From assembly GCF_013283195.1 (NCBI RefSeq), contig NZ_JABEKT010000001.1, forward strand, positions 248,001 through 312,000: a stretch of DNA of 64,000 nucleotides. Reading direction: 5' to 3'. This DNA comes from Ensifer adhaerens. Its GTDB lineage: Bacteria; Pseudomonadota; Alphaproteobacteria; Rhizobiales; Rhizobiaceae. Positions 58,932-64,000 of the stretch are shown here, piece after piece (the stretch's first letter is position 1; the number at the start of each line of letters is the position of its first letter). The notes below the pieces were generated by a model. The model searched no databases. It was not told the origin of the DNA and saw nothing but the letters and a program-made list of their open reading frames with translations. Made by a program: the position numbers and the translations under genes.

Positions 58932-59825
58932 CTAGCCGACCTGCTCGGTGATCCATTCGCGGAAGGCGAGGCTGATCGGGTTTTCGAGTTTGCCTTCCGG
59001 AACCGCGAGATAATAGCTGTTCTCCGTCTGCATCGGCCGGTCGAGAACGATGCGCAATGTTCCCGCTGCCAGCTCCTGCTCGATCAGATAGCGGGGCAGC
59101 AAGGCGAAACCGAGACCGGCCGTCGCCGCCTCGATCACCATCGAAAACTGATCGAAGCGATTGCCTCGATAAGCACCGCGGCCGTCCATGCCGTTGGCCT
59201 CGAACCATTGCGCCCAGAGCTTGGGCCGCGTCGCCAGGTGCAGGAGCGGACCGCCGACGATATCCTCCAATGTCGAAACCGGATTGGCGGCAAGCAGCTT
59301 CGGGCTCGCAGCCGGCACGATGATCTCGCTGCAGAGATAGCTGCAGGTCGCGTGCGCCCAAACCGGCTGGCCGTAGTGGATGGCGATGTCGAAGTTCTGC
59401 TCGTCGAAATCGAACGGTGCCGAGCGCGAGGCGATATTGACCACCGTGTCGGGATGCTGGCGAAGGAAATCGGGCAGCCGCGGCACCAGCCAGCGACTGC
59501 CGAAGGTCGGCAGCGACGCGATCGACAGTGTCGAATCGGCGCGCGCCGAGGCCATCGCCCGCACCATCAGCTCTTCGGTCTGGTTGAGCAGGCGGCGAAC
59601 CTCGGGCAGGAACTTCTGCCCGGCCTCGGAGAGAATGACCCGCTGGCGCACCCGCTCGAACAGGAGCACGCCGAGCTGGTTTTCCAGATCCTTGATCTGC
59701 CGGCTGACGGCGCTCTGGGTGAGATTGAGCTCGGCGGCCGCCTGCGTGAAGCTGCCGTGCCGGGCCGCGCATTCGAAAGCCTGCAGCGTCGTAACGTCAG
59801 GAACCAGTCTGCGGCTTAACTTCAT
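58932..59825 (-). CDS. LysR family transcriptional regulator (GcvA-like)
   Basis: A 297-residue LysR protein: winged helix (LQAFECAARHGSFTQAAAELNLTQSAVSRQIKDLENQLGVLLFERVRQRVILSEAG, about 14-68) and a periplasmic-binding-protein-like effector domain of the GcvA/AmpR subgroup (LPTFGSRWLVPRLPDF; GLGFALLPRYLIEQELAAG). It lies divergent from hglS with a 113-base gap and is the obvious candidate regulator of the lysine-degradation genes to its right; effector unknown. Confidence 0.9.
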   Translation of the reverse strand: MKLSRRLVPDVTTLQAFECAARHGSFTQAAAELNLTQSAVSRQIKDLENQLGVLLFERVRQRVILSEAGQKFLPEVRRLLNQTEELMVRAMASARADSTLSIASLPTFGSRWLVPRLPDFLRQHPDTVVNIASRSAPFDFDEQNFDIAIHYGQPVWAHATCSYLCSEIIVPAASPKLLAANPVSTLEDIVGGPLLHLATRPKLWAQWFEANGMDGRGAYRGNRFDQFSMVIEAATAGLGFALLPRYLIEQELAAGTLRIVLDRPMQTENSYYLAVPEGKLENPISLAFREWITEQVG

Positions 59826-59938
59826 TCCAGCCTCGCATCAACATAGTCACAAGCAACGCGATCAATGCCCAGTTCCTTCAGATATGATCCGAAATGAGAA
59901 TGACCTTGTCCTTCACCCATAGCGCGAGGCGAGCCCCA

Positions 59939-61339
59939 GTGAAAGAGAATAGTTTCGTATCCGCCGATGACATCCGTTCGGCCTTTTCCGCAGCCATGTC
60001 GGTCATGTACCGCGAAGAAGTGCCGGCCTACGGCACGCTGATGGAGCTGGTTGCCAAGGTCAACGACGATACGCTCAGTGCCGATCCGGCCCTCAAGCAA
60101 CGCCTCGATGCGACGGATTCGCTCGATCGCATCTCCGAGGAGCGCCACGGCGCGATCCGCCTCGGAACACCTGCCGAACTGTCGATGATGCGCCGCGTCT
60201 ACGCCGTCATGGGCATGTACCCGGTCGGTTACTACGATCTGTCGACCGCCGGCGTTCCGGTGCATTCGACCGCCTTCCGCCCGGTCGGCGACGCCGCCTT
60301 GAAGCGCAATCCCTTCCGCGTCTTCACCTCGCTTCTGCGCCTGGACCTGATCGCCGACGAGAGCCTGCGCGCTGAATCGGCCGCCATTCTTGCCGAGCGC
60401 CGGATCTTTACCCCCGTTGCAGTCGAGCTCACCGAAAAGGCCGAGCGTGACGGCGGCCTCGACAAGGCCGACGCCGAACGCTTCGTTTCCGAAGTGCTGG
60501 AAACCTTCCGCTGGCACGACAAGGCCAATGTCAGCGCCGACATGTACAAGCGCCTGCATGACGCCCACCGGCTGATTGCCGACGTCGTGTCGTTCAAGGG
60601 CCCACACATCAACCACCTGACGCCGCGCACGCTGGATATCGACCAGGTCCAGGCGCTGATGCCGGAATATGGTATCGCCCCGAAGGCCGTCGTCGAAGGA
60701 CCGCCGACGCGCAAATGCCCGATCCTGCTTCGCCAGACCTCGTTCAAGGCGCTGGAAGAAGCCGTGTCCTACCGCGATGCCGACGGCGAGTGGAAGGCCG
60801 GCTCGCACACCGCCCGCTTCGGCGAGATCGAGCAACGCGGCATTGCGCTCACCCCCAAGGGCCGCGCGCTTTATGACGAGCTGCTGGAAGCCTCGCGCAA
60901 GATCGTGCGTCCCGCAGCCGACGGCTCCAACGCCCGGCAATACGAAGCAGCACTGGCCAAGGCCTTCGAAAGCTTCCCGGATACCTGGGCAGGCATCCGC
61001 GAAGCCGGTCTCGGCTATTTCAGCTACTCGTTGACCGAGAGGGGCCAGATCACACGCATATCCGAACGCCGCGACCTCGACAGGCTAATCGCCGACGGAC
61101 TCGTACAGTTCGACGCCATCGTCTATGAAGACTTCCTGCCGGTCAGTGCCGCCGGCATCTTCCAGTCCAATCTCGGCGACGGCGCGCAGCAGGACTTTGT
61201 CGCAAGCCCGAACCAGAAGCGTTTCGAGATCGACCTCGGCGCTACCGTGCTCAATGAGTTCGATCATTATGCCGGCGTCGAAGCGGCATCGATCGAAAGC
61301 TGCCTGCGGGCCTTGACCGCAGCCATCGCTGCGGAATGA
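59939..61339 (+). CDS. hglS: 2-oxoadipate dioxygenase/decarboxylase (HglS, DUF1338 family)
   Basis: A 466-residue protein of the DUF1338/YdcJ family, shown in Pseudomonas putida to be an Fe(II) enzyme that converts 2-oxoadipate to D-2-hydroxyglutarate with CO2 release. Recognisable segments are EVPAYGTLMELV, VPVHSTAFRPVG with a metal-ligand His, GPHINHLTPRTLDID and the late YEDFLPVSAAGIFQSNL with a Glu ligand. I choose GTG 59939 (KENSFVSADDIRSAFSAAM follows); ATG 59894 is in frame but adds basic residues not expected. The D-2-hydroxyglutarate dehydrogenase gene follows 10 bases on. Confidence 0.88.
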   Translation: MKENSFVSADDIRSAFSAAMSVMYREEVPAYGTLMELVAKVNDDTLSADPALKQRLDATDSLDRISEERHGAIRLGTPAELSMMRRVYAVMGMYPVGYYDLSTAGVPVHSTAFRPVGDAALKRNPFRVFTSLLRLDLIADESLRAESAAILAERRIFTPVAVELTEKAERDGGLDKADAERFVSEVLETFRWHDKANVSADMYKRLHDAHRLIADVVSFKGPHINHLTPRTLDIDQVQALMPEYGIAPKAVVEGPPTRKCPILLRQTSFKALEEAVSYRDADGEWKAGSHTARFGEIEQRGIALTPKGRALYDELLEASRKIVRPAADGSNARQYEAALAKAFESFPDTWAGIREAGLGYFSYSLTERGQITRISERRDLDRLIADGLVQFDAIVYEDFLPVSAAGIFQSNLGDGAQQDFVASPNQKRFEIDLGATVLNEFDHYAGVEAASIESCLRALTAAIAAE

Positions 61340-61349
61340 TGTCGTCCCG

Positions 61350-62771
61350 ATGATCGAACAGGCACACATCGACGCGCTGACCGACATCCTTGGCGACAAG
61401 GGTGTGGTCACGCGCGCTGAAGACAGGCAAGCCTACGAGACCGGCGCCCGCTACGATCACGGCCTGGCCTCGGTCGTTCTGCGCCCGGCAACGACAGAGG
61501 AAACCTCGGCCACCGTTGCCTATTGCGTGCGCCACGGCATCGCCCTGATCCCGCAGTCGGGCAACACCGGACTGGTCTCCGGCTCGACCCCGGACGCATC
61601 CGGCAGCGAAGCGATCCTAAGCCTCGACCGCCTGACGAAAACCTTCGCGCTCGATCTCGACAACCGTTCGGTGCGCATCGATGCCGGGCTCCGGCTGTCC
61701 GATCTCAATCGCCGGCTCGAAGAACATGGCCTGTTCTTCCCCATCGATCTCGGTGCCGATCCGCGCGTCGGCGGCATGATCGCAACCAACACCGGCGGCT
61801 CGCGCTTCCTGAAATATGGCGACGTGCGCCGCAATGTGCTGGGCATGACCGTCGTTCTCGCCGATGAAGACGGCACCGTGCTCGATCTTCAGTGTGACCT
61901 GCGCAAGAACAACACCGGCGTCGACTGGAAACAGCTGTTCGTCGGCACGTCGGGCGCCTTCGGCATTATCACCGAATGCGTGCTCAATCTGGAGCGCCTG
62001 CCGCAACAGACGGCAACGGCGCTACTGGTGCCGGCAAGCGGCGCCCATGTGATGCCGCTGCTGCGCGCCATGGAAGAGCGGCTCGGCGCCTATCTCTCGG
62101 CCTTCGAGGGCATGTCGAGCAACGCCGTCAAGGCGGCATTCGCGCATGTGCCGTCGCTGAAGAACCCGTTCCAGGGCGGGCATGTGCCTGATTACGTGAT
62201 CCTCGCCGAGATCAGCCGCAGCTGGGCACCACGCGAAGGCGAGCAGTCGCTCGACGCCGTGCTCGAAACCGTGCTGGCAGAGATCTGGGAGATGGAGACG
62301 GCACCGCTTGCCGACGCCTTCGTCGGTCCGCCGCATGAAATCTGGGCGCTGCGCCACGCGCTTTCGGAGGGTGTGAAGCACCTTGGCAAGCTGATCGCCT
62401 TCGACGTCTCCTTCCGCCGGGGTGACATCATGGCCTTCTGCGACCATATGAAAGCGGAAATGCCGAACAAGTTTCCAGGCGTCTCCGTCTGCGACTTCGG
62501 CCATATCGGCGATGGTGGTGTACACTTCAATCTCGTGGTGGCGAAGGACAGTCCGCTTCTCGGCGATCCGACTTTCGAGCCGCGTTTGCGAGAATGGGTT
62601 TTCGCCGTGGCCGTCGAGGAGTATCACGGCAGTTTCAGCGCGGAACATGCGATCGGCCGCCGCAACCAGGCCTATTACGACCTTTATACAAACGACAAAC
62701 TCAAGGACATGGCCGCAGGCCTGAAGACGCTCACCTCGCCGGGGAAACTCGGCAGCGTGCGCTTCGGATAG
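61350..62771 (+). CDS. FAD-linked D-2-hydroxyglutarate dehydrogenase
   Basis: A 473-residue flavoprotein of the GlcD/D2HGDH group. The FAD-binding domain has IPQSGNTGLVSGSTPD and GADPRVGGMIATNTGGSRFLKYGDVRRNVLGM; the C-terminal domain has GHIGDGGVHFNLVV with metal-binding His residues and SFSAEHAIGRRNQAYY. It should oxidise D-2-hydroxyglutarate, the HglS product, to 2-oxoglutarate. General D-lactate or glycolate-type activity cannot be excluded from sequence alone, but the operon position makes D-2-hydroxyglutarate the best guess. Confidence 0.88.
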   Translation: MIEQAHIDALTDILGDKGVVTRAEDRQAYETGARYDHGLASVVLRPATTEETSATVAYCVRHGIALIPQSGNTGLVSGSTPDASGSEAILSLDRLTKTFALDLDNRSVRIDAGLRLSDLNRRLEEHGLFFPIDLGADPRVGGMIATNTGGSRFLKYGDVRRNVLGMTVVLADEDGTVLDLQCDLRKNNTGVDWKQLFVGTSGAFGIITECVLNLERLPQQTATALLVPASGAHVMPLLRAMEERLGAYLSAFEGMSSNAVKAAFAHVPSLKNPFQGGHVPDYVILAEISRSWAPREGEQSLDAVLETVLAEIWEMETAPLADAFVGPPHEIWALRHALSEGVKHLGKLIAFDVSFRRGDIMAFCDHMKAEMPNKFPGVSVCDFGHIGDGGVHFNLVVAKDSPLLGDPTFEPRLREWVFAVAVEEYHGSFSAEHAIGRRNQAYYDLYTNDKLKDMAAGLKTLTSPGKLGSVRFG

Positions 62772-62775
62772 GCCC

Positions 62776-62823
62776 GAGCGGAATGAGGAAAAGTGTTTGC
62801 GCTTTTCCGCCCACATTCCGCTC
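62776..62823. repeat. Palindromic element after the dehydrogenase gene
   Basis: Long hairpin: GAGCGGAATG (62776-62785) with CATTCCGCTC (62814-62823), and an inner stem GGAAAAG (62787-62793) with CTTTTCC (62802-62808). It begins four bases after the stop codon. It resembles a common Sinorhizobium/Rhizobium intergenic palindrome; it may shape expression of the aldehyde dehydrogenase 38 bases further on. Confidence 0.7.
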
Positions 62824-62861
62824 TAACCAATGATCTAAGACAGGAAAACGGGAGTCAGACC

Positions 62862-64000
62862 ATGAACATTGCAACGAAGAAGATCGACGTCACCAAGGAA
62901 GCAGCAGCGCTGCTCGAAAAGATGGGCGTCGTCAAGGAACTCTACACCGGCGGCGACATGCCGTCCTTCAGCCCGGTCACCGGCGAGCAGATCGCCAGCC
63001 TGAAGACGGTTTCGGCCGCGGAAGCTGCCGCCAAGATCGACAAGGCCCATGAAGCCTTCAAGGCCTGGCGCCTGGTGCCGGCGCCCAAGCGCGGCGAACT
63101 GATCCGCCTGCTCGGAGAAGAGCTGCGCACCTTCAAGGCCGACCTCGGCCGCCTGGTTTCGATCGAAGCCGGCAAGATCACCTCCGAAGGCCTCGGCGAA
63201 GTCCAGGAAATGATCGACATCTGTGATTTCGCAGTCGGTCTGTCCCGCCAGCTTTACGGCCTGACGATCGCCACCGAGCGTCCCGGCCACCGCATGATGG
63301 AAACCTGGCATCCGCTCGGCGTCGTCGGCGTCATCTCCGCCTTCAACTTCCCGGTCGCCGTCTGGTCGTGGAACACGGCGCTGGCGCTCGTCTGCGGCAA
63401 CTCCGTCGTCTGGAAGCCGTCGGAAAAGACCCCGCTCACCGCGCTTGCATCGCAGGCTATCTTCGAGCGTGCGCTTGCCCGCTTCGGCGATGCGCCGGAA
63501 GGCCTGTCGCAGGTTCTGATCGGCGACCGCACCGTCGGTGAAGTCCTGGTCGACAACCCGAAGGTGCCGCTGGTTTCGGCAACCGGTTCGACCCGCATGG
63601 GTCGCGACGTCGGCCCGCGCCTTGCCAAGCGCTTTGCCCGCGCCATCCTCGAACTCGGCGGCAACAATGCCGGCATCGTCTGCCCGTCGGCCGATCTCGA
63701 CATGGCGCTGCGCGCCATCGCCTTCGGCGCCATGGGCACCGCCGGCCAGCGTTGCACCACCATGCGCCGACTGTTCGTGCACGAAAGCGTCTACGACCAG
63801 CTCGTTCCGCGCCTGAAGAAGGCTTACGGTTCCGTCTCGGTCGGCAACCCGCTCGAAACCACCGCCCTCGTCGGCCCGCTGGTCGACAAGGCTGCGTTTG
63901 ACGGCATGCAGAAGGCGATCGGCGAAGCCAAGGCCCATGGCGGCACCGTCACCGGCGGCGAACGCGTCGAACTCGGCTATGCCAACGGCTACTACGCCAA
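62862..64000 (+). CDS. Aldehyde dehydrogenase, ALDH7/aminoadipate-semialdehyde type (3' end cut)
   Basis: The frame opens at ATG 62862 (GGGAG upstream) and continues to the window edge, giving 379 residues of a family about 500-510 long. Seen: WHPLGVVGVISAFNFPVAVWSWN, KPSEKTPLTALA, the catalytic Glu in LELGGNNAGIV and the nucleophile Cys in GTAGQRCTTMRRLFVHE. LELGGNNA and GQRCTT are marks of ALDH7/L-piperidine-6-carboxylate (2-aminoadipate semialdehyde) dehydrogenases. This supports a lysine-degradation role with hglS and the D-2-hydroxyglutarate dehydrogenase upstream. The last quarter is outside the window. Confidence 0.9.
   Translation, partial: MNIATKKIDVTKEAAALLEKMGVVKELYTGGDMPSFSPVTGEQIASLKTVSAAEAAAKIDKAHEAFKAWRLVPAPKRGELIRLLGEELRTFKADLGRLVSIEAGKITSEGLGEVQEMIDICDFAVGLSRQLYGLTIATERPGHRMMETWHPLGVVGVISAFNFPVAVWSWNTALALVCGNSVVWKPSEKTPLTALASQAIFERALARFGDAPEGLSQVLIGDRTVGEVLVDNPKVPLVSATGSTRMGRDVGPRLAKRFARAILELGGNNAGIVCPSADLDMALRAIAFGAMGTAGQRCTTMRRLFVHESVYDQLVPRLKKAYGSVSVGNPLETTALVGPLVDKAAFDGMQKAIGEAKAHGGTVTGGERVELGYANGYYA

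Overview
The window is a GC-rich, gene-dense stretch of core chromosome from an alphaproteobacterium of the Rhizobiales, most likely Ensifer/Sinorhizobium. Gene content and order argue for this: rpoH2-carD-fdxA-S4 protein-helicase, phbB-phbA with divergent phaR, rpmF-GST-mtgA, pyc-expR-ndvA, and the giant cyclic beta-1,2-glucan synthase ndvB. The genus call rests on recalled family and synteny knowledge, not on a search. I saw no rRNA, tRNA, CRISPR array, prophage or insertion sequence.

Layout. 1-2.2 kb: a truncated low-molecular-weight tyrosine phosphatase, a pterin dehydratase, a DUF1232 protein and an IalB-like secreted protein. 2.4-6.7 kb: rlmN and a three-gene ABC importer of unknown substrate (COG2984/4120/1101 type). 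6.7-13.3 kb: a palindromic mosaic repeat, a LysE exporter, argG, an MFS efflux pump with its MarR regulator and candidate operator, an ABC-F ATPase and thiamine pyrophosphokinase. 13.5-17 kb: a TPP riboswitch driving thiBPQ. 17.3-25.2 kb: an M48 lipoprotein peptidase, rpoH2 with a general-stress (EcfG/RpoE2-type) promoter, carD, ferredoxin fdxA, an S4 RNA-binding protein and a SUV3-like RNA helicase. 25.2-25.9 kb: a gene-poor interval packed with GANTC sites and carrying a duplicated 64-bp unit; this is the strangest part of the window. 25.9-29 kb: PHB synthesis genes phbB, a small secreted protein, phbA, and regulator phaR. 29-35.7 kb: rpmF, a frameshifted GST, mtgA, ispA, hisC, a second LysE exporter and ispG. 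35.8-40.8 kb: a DeoR-VOC-MFS gene set divergent from a polar amino-acid ABC importer, with a 10-bp iterated motif between them. 41.2-58.6 kb: pyc, the quorum-sensing regulator expR, then ndvA, an orphan gene, opgC and ndvB, which together export, probably succinylate, and synthesise periplasmic cyclic glucans. 58.9-64 kb: a LysR regulator divergent from hglS, a D-2-hydroxyglutarate dehydrogenase and a truncated aldehyde dehydrogenase, which fit the lower lysine/2-aminoadipate degradation route.

Most of the window is ordinary housekeeping DNA. The observations most worth pursuing are the GANTC-dense interval with its two coding-like repeat units, the small secreted protein inside the PHB operon, the orphan gene in the cyclic-glucan cluster, the one-base frameshift in the GST, and several candidate operators read directly from the sequence.
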